Shown: positions 1 through 7,939 of the stretch, one piece after another
Numbering within the stretch: the first letter of the stretch is position 1
Layout: the number at the start of each line of letters is the position of its first letter
Program-made: the position numbers and the translations under genes
Assembly (NCBI GenBank): GCA_902619825.1
Contig: CACNFT010000004.1
Span: 1-64,000, forward strand
Length of the DNA stretch: 64,000 nucleotides
Direction: 5' to 3'
DNA from: an uncultured Candidatus Actinomarina sp.
Lineage (GTDB): Bacteria; Actinomycetota; Acidimicrobiia; Actinomarinales; Actinomarinaceae
Notes under the pieces: model-generated
The model's database searches: none
What the model was told of the DNA's origin: nothing
Seen by the model: the letters and a program-made list of their open reading frames with translations, nothing else

Positions 1-1
1 T

Positions 2-955
2 ATAAAAAGACATATTGTTGCGGTTTTACTTGGAATTGTAATATTTAATATTGGAAAAAAAATAAATATTTCAATTCAAGAAAAATTAATAAATCTTTTA
101 ATTGTATTTGTAACAACATCACTTTTTTTTGTTTTAACTTATGGAATAGTTAGAGGAGGAAGTCGAAGATGGGTTGACTTAGGAATAATCAATTTTCAAC
201 CAAGTGAACTAGCTAAACCATTAATTATTTTGTGGATAGCTTATCAATTATCAAACCTTGATTCAAAATATAGTGATTTATTTTATTTAAAAAGAGCAAT
301 GTTCCTACCTTTAATGTGTTGTCTTTTTATTTACCTTCAACCTGATTACGGAACAACACTAACTATATTTGGAATAGTTTTAGCACAAATTTTGTTCTCA
401 AAAATTAATTTAAAGTTTCCTGTAGGTATTTTGTCTCTATCTGTAGTTCCATTATATTTTCTTGCAATTTCTGGGAACTATCGATGGAATAGAATATTAA
501 CCTGGATAAATAAAGATTGTGATAATGGCATAGATTTATTAGGTGATTGCTTTCAATTAAATCAAAGCAGAATAGCTATAAGTTCTGGAGGGATGTTTGG
601 TTTAGGACCTGGAACATCTCGCGCTAGGTGGGGAATGCTTCCTAATTCTCATACAGATTTTATTGCATCCATTATTGGTGAGGAATACGGATTTGTAGGA
701 TTAGTAATTTTTATAATTATTCTTGGTCTTTTAATTATCTCATTGTTTGGATTGGCAATATCAACAGAGAGTGAATTTAAAAAACTTGTATTTTCAGGAT
801 TAGGAGCATGGGTCTTAATACAAGTTGTAATTAATCTTGGAGGTGCGGTTGGTTTACTACCAATTACAGGTATTGTCTTGCCATTTATTTCTTATGGGAG
901 TAGTGCCATGGTGGCTTTGTTCGGCGGTTTAGCAATTGGTTATTCAAAATTATGA
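2..955 (+). CDS. ftsW: FtsW, septal peptidoglycan polymerase (5' end outside window)
   Basis: This is the larger part of FtsW, the SEDS-family membrane glycosyltransferase that polymerises lipid II at the division septum together with a class B penicillin-binding protein. The frame is open from base 2, so the true start lies upstream; 317 codons are visible. The family signature GGSRRWVDLG and then FQPSELAK (about bases 155-216) lies before the first in-frame ATG at 230, so that ATG is internal. Hydrophobic helices follow, and GLLPITGIVLPFISYG near the C-terminus is the second SEDS hallmark. The stop overlaps the murG start as ATGA, which implies coupled translation. RodA is the alternative, but the place before murG in a division cluster favours FtsW. 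Confidence 0.93.
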   Translation: MKRHIVAVLLGIVIFNIGKKINISIQEKLINLLIVFVTTSLFFVLTYGIVRGGSRRWVDLGIINFQPSELAKPLIILWIAYQLSNLDSKYSDLFYLKRAMFLPLMCCLFIYLQPDYGTTLTIFGIVLAQILFSKINLKFPVGILSLSVVPLYFLAISGNYRWNRILTWINKDCDNGIDLLGDCFQLNQSRIAISSGGMFGLGPGTSRARWGMLPNSHTDFIASIIGEEYGFVGLVIFIIILGLLIISLFGLAISTESEFKKLVFSGLGAWVLIQVVINLGGAVGLLPITGIVLPFISYGSSAMVALFGGLAIGYSKL

Positions 956-1983
956 AACAAAATACAATAGTCTTTTTTTGTGTTGGCACTGGGGGACATG
1001 TATTACCTGTTATTAATTTGATTGATGATTTACATCAAAGAGGCATAGAAAAAAGAAAAATAGAGGTAGTAACAGATAAAAGAGGATCTCAATATTTTAA
1101 AGATAGAGATATAGACGTTCATTCAATAGACATATATAGATCAAAGACAGGCATGGTTGGTTATCTGATAAATATCCTAAAAATAATAGAGTCTATTCGG
1201 CTGATTGAAAAGAAAATAGATTTAAAGAATTGCGAAATCTTATTTACTACTGGATCATATATTGCACCTTTGGCTGGGTATTTGAGCTGGAGACATAAAA
1301 TAAAATTCTTTATTCAAGAACAAAATATTTATGCTGGACTTGGTAATAAAATTGCTTCCTATTTTAAAAGCGAAAAATTTACTTCCTATCCAAACACAAT
1401 AAATATAAACCAAACAAATTTAGATAACACTGGACCAATTGTTGATAAAAAAATTCAAAATAAAAAAGCAATTAACAATAAAGAAATAATAATCGGAATA
1501 CAAGGTGGAAGCCAAGGGTCCGAAGAAATAAACTCTTTAATATACAAATATTTAAGCAACAACACTTTAAAAAATATAAAAATAATCCACATCGTTGGAC
1601 CAAACAATTTTGATAATTCCAAAAAATTCGCAAATTATAAGCAAATAGAATTTATTAAGGATATGACCGACTTTTATTCATCAATTGATCTTCAAGTCTC
1701 TAGAGCGGGTGGAGGAGTATTAGAAGCTGTATTAATAAACATTCCTTTACTACTTATTCCATACAAGCATGGCACAACATCTTCCCACCAGTCAATGAAC
1801 GCAGAATATTTAGTTAAGTCAAAATTTGCTAAATTGTGTTCAAATTATGAAAGTTTAGAATATGAATTCAAGAAATTAGAACAACTTGATAAAAGTTTAT
1901 TTGAAGAATTCTCTAAAAATAATGTCATAAAAATAGGCAATGATTTTATTGTTAATAAAATCATTGATGAAATTGATAAATGA
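952..1983 (+). CDS. murG: MurG, UDP-GlcNAc:lipid I GlcNAc transferase
   Basis: MurG adds GlcNAc to lipid I to make lipid II on the inner face of the membrane. The 343-residue protein has the two-domain GT-B layout. Visible motifs are GTGGHVLP near residues 12-19, IQEQN near 121-125 (family HEQN, with the His replaced by Gln), GGSQGS at 185-190 and SRAGGGVLEA around 250, which forms the donor UDP-GlcNAc site. The length is slightly short for the family (about 350-370). It starts inside the ftsW stop (ATGA) and its end overlaps murC by 4 bases, so it is translated within one cell-wall operon that feeds FtsW with lipid II. Confidence 0.95.
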   Translation: MKQNTIVFFCVGTGGHVLPVINLIDDLHQRGIEKRKIEVVTDKRGSQYFKDRDIDVHSIDIYRSKTGMVGYLINILKIIESIRLIEKKIDLKNCEILFTTGSYIAPLAGYLSWRHKIKFFIQEQNIYAGLGNKIASYFKSEKFTSYPNTININQTNLDNTGPIVDKKIQNKKAINNKEIIIGIQGGSQGSEEINSLIYKYLSNNTLKNIKIIHIVGPNNFDNSKKFANYKQIEFIKDMTDFYSSIDLQVSRAGGGVLEAVLINIPLLLIPYKHGTTSSHQSMNAEYLVKSKFAKLCSNYESLEYEFKKLEQLDKSLFEEFSKNNVIKIGNDFIVNKIIDEIDK

Positions 1984-3287
1984 GTTATAAAAATATTTAT
2001 ATTTTAGGTGTTGGGGGTTCCGGTATGAGCTCTATAGCTAAATATCTAAAACAAAAAGGTGATAATGTCATTGGCTACGATCAAAGAAAATCATACGTAA
2101 CAAATCTGTTAAATCAGGATGGTATAAAAGTCGTACATACGTTAGATGAAATTTCATATAAGCCTGAGAGTCTTTATATTTACTCAAGTGCTATCCCAAT
2201 TGATTCTGATAAATTTAAAGATTTTTACGATAAAGAGAACGTTTTGTCGAGACCAGAGTATTTAAAAATTTTATCAGAAAATCATAAGATAATAGGAATA
2301 ACAGGAACGCACGGAAAGACTTCCACAACTGCTTTGCTTTCACACATATTTCATTTTAATAATGTAAACGTTTCTTACTTATATGGTGGGATTACAACCT
2401 TTAATGGAATTGGTGGACACTATGGTGATCCTGATCAGCCACTTATTTTAGAAACCGACGAGGCTTTTAACACTTTTGAAAAAATTAAAATATCTGATTT
2501 ATTAGTTTTAAATGTTGATAGTGATCACTTAGACTATTTTAAAAATCTTGATAATTATAAAGATGCTTTCTACAAAGTCATGAAAAATGTAACGGATAAC
2601 TTGGTTATTAATAATGATGATCTAAATATTAAATCTATGAAGGATTTAAAAAACCCAGTAAGTTATGGCAAAGACACATCAGATGACTTTAAAGTACAAA
2701 GTCCTGGAAACTTTAAATATGAAAATAACAAATATGAAATCAAGTCTGACATTATTGGTGACCACTTTAAATCTAATATGCTAGGTGCAGTTATATTAGC
2801 TTTATTAAATGGTATTGAAATTGAAGATTCTTTAAATGCAATTGAATCATTTGCAGGTGTAAAAAGAAGAATAGAACTTATCGGAATATCTAAAGGTGTA
2901 TTAATTTACGATGATTATGGTCATCATCCTACAGAAATGGAAGCAACTATAACTGCATTAAATCAGCAAACTGAGAGTAAACTTTACGTTGTATTTCAAC
3001 CTCACAGGTATACAAGAACAATGGAGTATTTTGATTCTTTTAAAGATTCCCTAAAATTAGCAGATTTTGCAATTGTAACTGATATATATCCGGCTGGAGA
3101 GTCTCCAATACCAGGAATATCAAGTAAAAACTTTGAAGAAGAAAGTATAAAGTATTTGAAGTCCATAAGGTATGTACCTGAGTATTTGTCCAAAAAAGTA
3201 CAAAATGGAGATATAGTATTAACACTAGGAGCAGGTGATATTACCTTACTTGGTCCAAAAATATTAAAATATTTAAATGAATATTAA
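1980..3287 (+). CDS. murC: MurC, UDP-N-acetylmuramate--L-alanine ligase
   Basis: MurC attaches L-alanine to UDP-MurNAc using ATP, the first cytoplasmic step of stem-peptide assembly. The 435 residues show the N-terminal nucleotide-fold motif GVGGSGMSS (10-18), the ATP P-loop GTHGKTS (109-115), a central Mur ligase domain, DDYGHHPTE (311-319) and FQPHRYTRT (339-347), both typical of MurC. It starts at an ATG in the ATGA overlap with murG and runs 11 bases into murB. The order murG-murC-murB-ftsQ-ftsZ is the actinobacterial dcw arrangement; the murD and murE genes that usually precede ftsW would be outside the window. Confidence 0.96.
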   Translation: MSYKNIYILGVGGSGMSSIAKYLKQKGDNVIGYDQRKSYVTNLLNQDGIKVVHTLDEISYKPESLYIYSSAIPIDSDKFKDFYDKENVLSRPEYLKILSENHKIIGITGTHGKTSTTALLSHIFHFNNVNVSYLYGGITTFNGIGGHYGDPDQPLILETDEAFNTFEKIKISDLLVLNVDSDHLDYFKNLDNYKDAFYKVMKNVTDNLVINNDDLNIKSMKDLKNPVSYGKDTSDDFKVQSPGNFKYENNKYEIKSDIIGDHFKSNMLGAVILALLNGIEIEDSLNAIESFAGVKRRIELIGISKGVLIYDDYGHHPTEMEATITALNQQTESKLYVVFQPHRYTRTMEYFDSFKDSLKLADFAIVTDIYPAGESPIPGISSKNFEEESIKYLKSIRYVPEYLSKKVQNGDIVLTLGAGDITLLGPKILKYLNEY

Positions 3288-4137
3288 TAGTGTAAATTTA
3301 TCAGAAGTAACCACTTATAGGTTTGGTGGAATTTGTAAAAACTTTATCAGTATTGAATCTGAAGATGACCTATCTGATCTAGAGATTATTTTAAAAGGAA
3401 AACAAAATGTTATTTTAGGAAAAGGATCAAATGTTGCATTTTCTGACAAAGAATTTTATGGAAATGTGCTTACTCCTAAATTTGAAGAATTGACGTTATT
3501 AGATAATTTTGAAATAAAAGTTGGCTCGTCAGTTTTCTTACCAAAGCTCTCAAGATTCTTTAAAGACAATTCACTATCTAACGCAGAGTTTTTAATTGGC
3601 ATTCCAGGAACAGTAGGAGGGGCAATAAAAATGAATGCTGGTGCCTATGGTTGGGAATTTTCTGAGTTATTAAAGGACTTAAGATGTTTTAACTTGGAAA
3701 CGTTTGAAATTGAAATTTTAAAAAAGGAAGAGTTAGAGTTTTCATATAGAAAATCTAAAAATCTTGACAATAAAATAATTTTAAGTGCAACACTTTCAGT
3801 TGAAAAAGGCGATAAAAAAATAATTGATAAAAATCTATCGGATTTTAACGAGAAGAGAAAAAAATCACAACCAGCTGCTATTTATAATGCGGGTAGTGTC
3901 TTTAAAAATACTAGTGATTATTATGCAGGTGAACTAATTGATAATGCTGGTCTCAAAGGCTATAAAATTGATGGGGTTCGTGTTAGTGAAAAGCATGCTA
4001 ATTTCTTTATAGCTGAAAAGGGTGCAAAAGCTATATCATTATTTAAACTTGTTCAATATGTAAAAGATAAAGTATCAACAAAATTTGGAATTACTTTAGA
4101 AGAGGAGATTATTTTTATCGGTGACTTTACAAAATGA
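3277..4137 (+). CDS. murB: MurB, UDP-N-acetylenolpyruvoylglucosamine reductase
   Basis: MurB reduces UDP-GlcNAc-enolpyruvate to UDP-MurNAc with FAD and NADPH. At 286 residues it is the short type II form. FAD-binding motifs are LGKGSN (47-52) and GIPGTVGGAIKMNAGAYG (108-125). The catalytic tyrosine is likely in YRKS (157-160), the proton-donating serine in AGSVFKN (205-211) and the third catalytic residue is a Glu in the EEE run at 275-277. It overlaps murC by 11 bases and ftsQ by 4 bases (ATGA). All expected active-site residues appear present. Confidence 0.94.
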   Translation: MNINSVNLSEVTTYRFGGICKNFISIESEDDLSDLEIILKGKQNVILGKGSNVAFSDKEFYGNVLTPKFEELTLLDNFEIKVGSSVFLPKLSRFFKDNSLSNAEFLIGIPGTVGGAIKMNAGAYGWEFSELLKDLRCFNLETFEIEILKKEELEFSYRKSKNLDNKIILSATLSVEKGDKKIIDKNLSDFNEKRKKSQPAAIYNAGSVFKNTSDYYAGELIDNAGLKGYKIDGVRVSEKHANFFIAEKGAKAISLFKLVQYVKDKVSTKFGITLEEEIIFIGDFTK

Positions 4138-4832
4138 ATGAGTTACTAAATTTAGAACAAAGATCATTTAAGACTTTCTCAATATTTTCGTTTTTTTCTC
4201 TATTCGCTTTGATTACATTTCTATTAATGTTTTCCTCAAAATATACAGTTACCGATATTAATTATGAAAAAAATATTGACTTAAATTACAGTTCTTTTGA
4301 CTTTGTTAAAGGTAAATCAATTTGGTTAATTAATGAATCTGATTTTGGTCAATTTTATGAAGACAATTTAAGTGTTGAAAACTTAGTAATAAGTAAGCAA
4401 CTTCCAAATCTTTTATTTATAGATATTGTTATCCACGAAAAAATTATTGTTATAAGCGATCTAAGGGACACGAACCCAAAAGAGGTCATCTTATATAAAA
4501 ATTTATATACAGAACTCACAGAATCAAATAACCGATTGCCACGTTTAACAATTACAAATGGACCTGTACCAGATGGATTTTATAGTGAAATAATTTCCCT
4601 TATCTTAACAGTAAATAAGTACGAAATATCGATTCAAGATTTAAAAATACTATATGATGGAATTGAACTTACTGGCTCGTATAAAAATATCACACTTAAT
4701 ATTGGTCGGCCAGTTGACCTTTCAAAAAAAGGATCTGTTGTTGGATACATACTAGAAGAAGATAATTGCGATGGGGAAGTGACCATCATCGACTCAAACA
4801 GTGAAGATATTGAAACTATACTTAATTGTTAA
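4134..4832 (+). CDS. ftsQ: FtsQ-like cell division protein
   Basis: This is a bitopic division protein that would link cytoplasmic and periplasmic parts of the divisome. The 232-residue sequence has a short cytoplasmic N-terminus, one strongly hydrophobic segment at about residues 16-34, and then an extracytoplasmic region where FtsQ proteins have a POTRA domain (the stretch with VTDINYEKNIDL would be its first strand) and a beta domain. Sequence identity to the family is weak by eye, so the call leans on topology, length and the place between murB and ftsZ. It overlaps murB by 4 bases and is followed by a 91-base gap holding the ftsZ promoter. Confidence 0.8.
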   Translation: MNELLNLEQRSFKTFSIFSFFSLFALITFLLMFSSKYTVTDINYEKNIDLNYSSFDFVKGKSIWLINESDFGQFYEDNLSVENLVISKQLPNLLFIDIVIHEKIIVISDLRDTNPKEVILYKNLYTELTESNNRLPRLTITNGPVPDGFYSEIISLILTVNKYEISIQDLKILYDGIELTGSYKNITLNIGRPVDLSKKGSVVGYILEEDNCDGEVTIIDSNSEDIETILNC

Positions 4833-4877
4833 AATCTAAATCTATACTTTACATCTAGATAAAATTAAAAAAAAGTT

Positions 4878-4905
4878 TTGGATATACTTAAATTATTGAT
4901 AATCT
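4878..4905 (+). promoter_or_regulatory. Candidate ftsZ promoter
   Basis: In the 91-base gap before ftsZ there is TTGGAT (4878-4883) and TAATCT (4900-4905), separated by 16 bases, a plausible -35/-10 pair. Transcription would then begin near 4912, just before the AAGGA Shine-Dalgarno at about 4913-4917. A second -10-like TATACT sits at 4883-4888. The region is so AT-rich that this is only a candidate. Confidence 0.35.
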
Positions 4906-4923
4906 ACAACGTAAGGAAAAATT

Positions 4924-6069
4924 ATGGCAACAAAAAAACAAGCAAAATCTAAAGCTAGGGCAACCAAACCCAAGGCAAAAAAAACTGCGGCTAAAACTAA
5001 GTCTAAAAAAACTGCAGTTAAAAAAAGTTCTAAGCAAAAAGGAGTTAACTTAAATATGAGACCTAGAAATTATGCAGCAGTTATAAAAGTTGTTGGAGTT
5101 GGTGGCGGTGGAACCAACGCTGTTAACAGAATGATAAAAATGGGTATTAAAGGTGTTGATTTTGTAGCTTGTAATACAGACGCCCAAAGCTTACTTGGTT
5201 CAAAAGCCGATTTAAAATTAGATCTCGGTCGAAAATCAACTAGAGGTCTAGGTGCTGGTGCAAATCCAGAAGTAGGAAGACAAGCAGCAGTAGATTCTGA
5301 AGAACTTATAAATGAAGCTTTAAAAGGTGCAGACATGGTTTTCATCGCTGCAGGGGAAGGTGGTGGAACTGGAACAGGTGCATCACCTATATTAGCAAAC
5401 ATAGCTCATGAGATGGGAGCTTTAACTGTAGGTGTTGTTACAAGACCATTTGGCTTTGAAGGTAGAAGAAGATCAGTTCAAGCTGAAGAAGGAATACAAG
5501 CACTGAGAGATGTAGTTGATACATTAATTGTTATTCCTAATGATCGACTTTTACAAATTAGTGATAAAGATATCAAAATAAGTGAAGCTTATCTCAAATC
5601 TGATGAGATACTTGCAAATGGCGTAAGAGGTATTACAGGTTTAATAACAAACCCTGGAATAATAAATGTTGACTTTGCTGACGTAAAAACAATATTAAAA
5701 GATGCTGGTAATGCCGTACTTGGAATTGGAAGGTCTACTGGAGAACAAAGAGCTCCTAATGCCGCACAAGCAGCTATTTCTTCACCATTATTAGAAGCAA
5801 ATATGGACGGAGCCGAGGGTGTTCTAATAACAATTGCTGGATCTGAGGATCTAAAACTTCAAGAAGTAAATGAAGCAGCAAGAGTAATTACCGAAAGAGC
5901 AGATGATAATGCAGAAATTATATTCGGACATCTTGTTGACGATTCTTTAGGTGACGCTGTAGAAGTAACAGTTGTTGCAGCAGGATTTGGGCAAAGACCA
6001 AACAGAAGAGTGTCATCTGACTTTGATGAAAACGGAGGAGATAATCTCCCTGATTTCATCAGAGGATGA
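4924..6069 (+). CDS. ftsZ: FtsZ, tubulin-like division GTPase with Lys/Ala-rich N-terminal tail
   Basis: FtsZ polymerises with GTP into the cytokinetic ring. The core begins around residue 50, with the glycine-rich loop at 58-63, the tubulin signature GGGTGTG at 146-152 and the T7 catalytic loop NVDFADVK at 248-255. The C-terminus is unusually direct: a short linker and then the conserved tail peptide DNLPDFIRG, the docking site for SepF, whose gene is nearby. The odd part is residues 1-44, almost only Lys, Ala, Thr and Ser (repeats like [13 protein letters not shown]), resembling histone H1-like tails. The ATG at 4924 has an AAGGA ribosome site; a second ATG at 5056 (Met45) has its own AAGGAG 11 bases upstream and would give an ordinary FtsZ. 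Confidence 0.96.
   Translation: MATKKQAKSKARATKPKAKKTAAKTKSKKTAVKKSSKQKGVNLNMRPRNYAAVIKVVGVGGGGTNAVNRMIKMGIKGVDFVACNTDAQSLLGSKADLKLDLGRKSTRGLGAGANPEVGRQAAVDSEELINEALKGADMVFIAAGEGGGTGTGASPILANIAHEMGALTVGVVTRPFGFEGRRRSVQAEEGIQALRDVVDTLIVIPNDRLLQISDKDIKISEAYLKSDEILANGVRGITGLITNPGIINVDFADVKTILKDAGNAVLGIGRSTGEQRAPNAAQAAISSPLLEANMDGAEGVLITIAGSEDLKLQEVNEAARVITERADDNAEIIFGHLVDDSLGDAVEVTVVAAGFGQRPNRRVSSDFDENGGDNLPDFIRG
5039..5044 (+). promoter_or_regulatory. Internal Shine-Dalgarno before FtsZ Met45
   Basis: AAGGAG lies inside the ftsZ coding sequence, 11 bases before the in-frame ATG at 5056. Initiation here would make FtsZ without the basic tail. It may be chance in an A-rich Lys-codon stretch, but it decides which start is right. 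Confidence 0.4.
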
Positions 6070-6638
6070 TTAAGTCTAAATTAATATCTAAAGCAACTTT
6101 TTATAACAAATCAGGCAATAAAGAATTAGCCAGCTTTACTGAAGTTGCTTCAATGAACCAAACTCATAGCAACGTAGTTTTAGAAATTGAACGAAGCGGT
6201 GTTTATGATGCCGATGCATTAATTACAACAAAAAAGAATCTATTACTAGTTGTTTCAACAGCAGATTGTATGCCTGTTGTTATATCAGACAATAAAAGAA
6301 TAGGAATTATTCATGCTGGATGGAAAGGTGTAGAAAATAAAATATTTTACAATGCAATCAAAGATTTTGATAAAAATAAGTTGAAAGTATCGATTGGACC
6401 TCATGCAAAAGCATGTTGCTATGAAATTCAAGATGATTTGAGCCAAAAGTTTCAAGATTACACTATTGAAAGAGAAGAAAAAAAATTTTTAAATTTAAGT
6501 GGGGACATAATTTTGTTCTGTAAAAAAAACAATATTGAGTTAGAAATAGCTAATGAGTGCACAATAGGAGATACAATGTTTCATTCATACAGGAGAGACA
6601 AAACTTCACTGAGACAGGAGAGCACTGTATGGATGTAG
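6066..6638 (+). CDS. pgeF: PgeF/YfiH (laccase-domain) family protein
   Basis: This belongs to the YfiH/YlmD (DUF152, multicopper polyphenol oxidase) family. Members have been linked to removal of mis-incorporated L-Ser from peptidoglycan precursors (PgeF) and to purine nucleoside phosphorylase activity. Conserved features are [29 protein letters not shown] and the C-terminal [15 protein letters not shown]; these hold the His/Cys zinc-site residues. At 190 residues it is shorter than the usual 240-270, missing mostly N-terminal sequence. It overlaps ftsZ by 4 bases and yggS by 10. The ftsZ-pgeF-yggS-sepF-yggT order is standard in Gram-positives. Confidence 0.85.
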   Translation: MIKSKLISKATFYNKSGNKELASFTEVASMNQTHSNVVLEIERSGVYDADALITTKKNLLLVVSTADCMPVVISDNKRIGIIHAGWKGVENKIFYNAIKDFDKNKLKVSIGPHAKACCYEIQDDLSQKFQDYTIEREEKKFLNLSGDIILFCKKNNIELEIANECTIGDTMFHSYRRDKTSLRQESTVWM

Positions 6639-7243
6639 CTATGCTTAATGAAATAAGCGATGAAGTTAAAAAATATAATGCAAGACTTTTACCAGTAATT
6701 AAAGGCCGAGAAACTGAGGAAATTTCAAAAGTATATAATGAGGGATTTAGAGAATTTGGTGAAAATAGATTGGAAGAATTATTAGATCACAAAAGTAATT
6801 TTAAAGATTGCCATTTTCATTTTATTGCACCACTCCAATCTAGAAAAATTCCTGAAATTTTGGAAAATTCCAAAAGTGTACATACAATTTCAAGACTCAA
6901 AGAAGTAGAAAAAATTGATTTACTTTATAAAAACCATGAAATATTTGTTCAGATAAATATTGATAATGATCCAAAAAAAAGCGGGATTAACTTAAATGAT
7001 GTTCAAAAGTTTTTTGAAAAATTCGAGAATTATAGTTTTTTTCCAAATGGAATAATGTGTATTCCGGATATCAATAGTGACCCTAGAGAATCCTTTAAAA
7101 ATATGAATGATATAAATCAAAAACTTTTAGATAATTACAAACAATATAATGGAGAACTATCTATGGGAATGTCTAGTGACTATAAAATTGCATTAGATTA
7201 TGGTGCTACAATAATACGCGTAGGTAGTAAAATTTTTAAATAA
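6629..7243 (+). CDS. yggS: YggS/PLPBP family PLP homeostasis protein
   Basis: YggS-family proteins bind pyridoxal phosphate without known catalysis and help vitamin B6 and amino acid homeostasis. The frame is open from 6557, but the ATG at 6629 has AGGAG at 6616-6620 and gives the normal N-terminus, so I use it (204 residues, short for a family of about 230). The PLP lysine lies in LLPVIKGRE, aligned with the family VSKTKP; FGENR, FHFIAPLQSRK and the C-terminal SMGMSSDY...GATIIRVG are the other family blocks. It overlaps pgeF by 10 bases and sepF by one (TAATG). Confidence 0.88.
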   Translation: MDVAMLNEISDEVKKYNARLLPVIKGRETEEISKVYNEGFREFGENRLEELLDHKSNFKDCHFHFIAPLQSRKIPEILENSKSVHTISRLKEVEKIDLLYKNHEIFVQINIDNDPKKSGINLNDVQKFFEKFENYSFFPNGIMCIPDINSDPRESFKNMNDINQKLLDNYKQYNGELSMGMSSDYKIALDYGATIIRVGSKIFK

Positions 7244-7680
7244 TGCTAGAAAAATTCTTAATTTCGATAGGTCTTAAACAACCAGAATATGTTGAAGAAG
7301 TTATTACTGAAAACACTCGTACTGTGAGACCTTCATCTGAAAACAGGTTCTCGAACGAAGACTATACGGGAGATTTAAAGATTCATCAACCAAAAGATGA
7401 GGTTGAAATTAAAGTACTGAGGTCTTTTAGCGACAGTCATCTTATAGGATCGCCGATTAAAGAAGGGTTTATTGTTGCTGTAGATATCAGAGATATTACT
7501 GATCAAAACATTAGACAAAGAATTGTGGACTTTATAACTGGTATTGCATTTATAAGTGATGCAAAAATGCGAATAATTCATAAGGATGGCGTTTATTTGA
7601 TAATTCCTTCAAACATGTCACTTCCGTCAAGTGAAAGAGAGAGATTACAATCTCTTGGCTTATACAAAATAAATGTGTAG
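7243..7680 (+). CDS. sepF: SepF cell division protein
   Basis: SepF is a membrane-binding protein that tethers FtsZ in bacteria lacking FtsA, as here. The 145-residue protein has an N-terminal segment MLEKFLISIGL that could be the amphipathic membrane anchor, a variable linker, and a C-terminal SepF core with VEIKVLRSFSDSHLI and the helix-strand region IVDFITGIAFISDAKMRII. It would bind the FtsZ tail peptide DNLPDFIRG. It shares one base with the yggS stop and overlaps yggT by 8 bases. Confidence 0.9.
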   Translation: MLEKFLISIGLKQPEYVEEVITENTRTVRPSSENRFSNEDYTGDLKIHQPKDEVEIKVLRSFSDSHLIGSPIKEGFIVAVDIRDITDQNIRQRIVDFITGIAFISDAKMRIIHKDGVYLIIPSNMSLPSSERERLQSLGLYKINV

Positions 7681-7939
7681 CTTATTTTTACTCGGTTTCA
7701 GATTGTTAAGTTACTCCTTGTTTTTATGGATAATTCTAAGTTGGATTCAAGTTTCTAATGATCATCCGATCGGTCAGGTGAAAATGATATTAGACAGATT
7801 CTATGGAAGGCTTCTTGAGCCAATAAGATCTAGAATTGGTCCATTGAGGATTGGAATGGCAGGTATTGATTTATCACCAATCGTTTTGATATTAGGTATA
7901 AACTTTTTGCAACCAATTATCTTAAGATTCGTTTGTTAA
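7673..7939 (+). CDS. yggT: YggT family membrane protein
   Basis: This is an 88-residue integral membrane protein of the YggT family, which sits beside sepF in many Gram-positive genomes; its precise job is not established. Two hydrophobic segments flank a polar middle containing LDRFYGRLLEPIRSRIGPLR, close to the family motif for the loop between helices. The ATG at 7673 lies inside the sepF end. Its last 18 bases overlap the end of ileS on the opposite strand. In most actinobacteria a divIVA gene follows here; none is present. Confidence 0.87.
   Translation: MCSLFLLGFRLLSYSLFLWIILSWIQVSNDHPIGQVKMILDRFYGRLLEPIRSRIGPLRIGMAGIDLSPIVLILGINFLQPIILRFVC

Noticed and set aside
5070-5402. Antisense frame inside ftsZ
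   Set aside because: It is an Ala/Pro-rich shadow of Gly-rich FtsZ codons.
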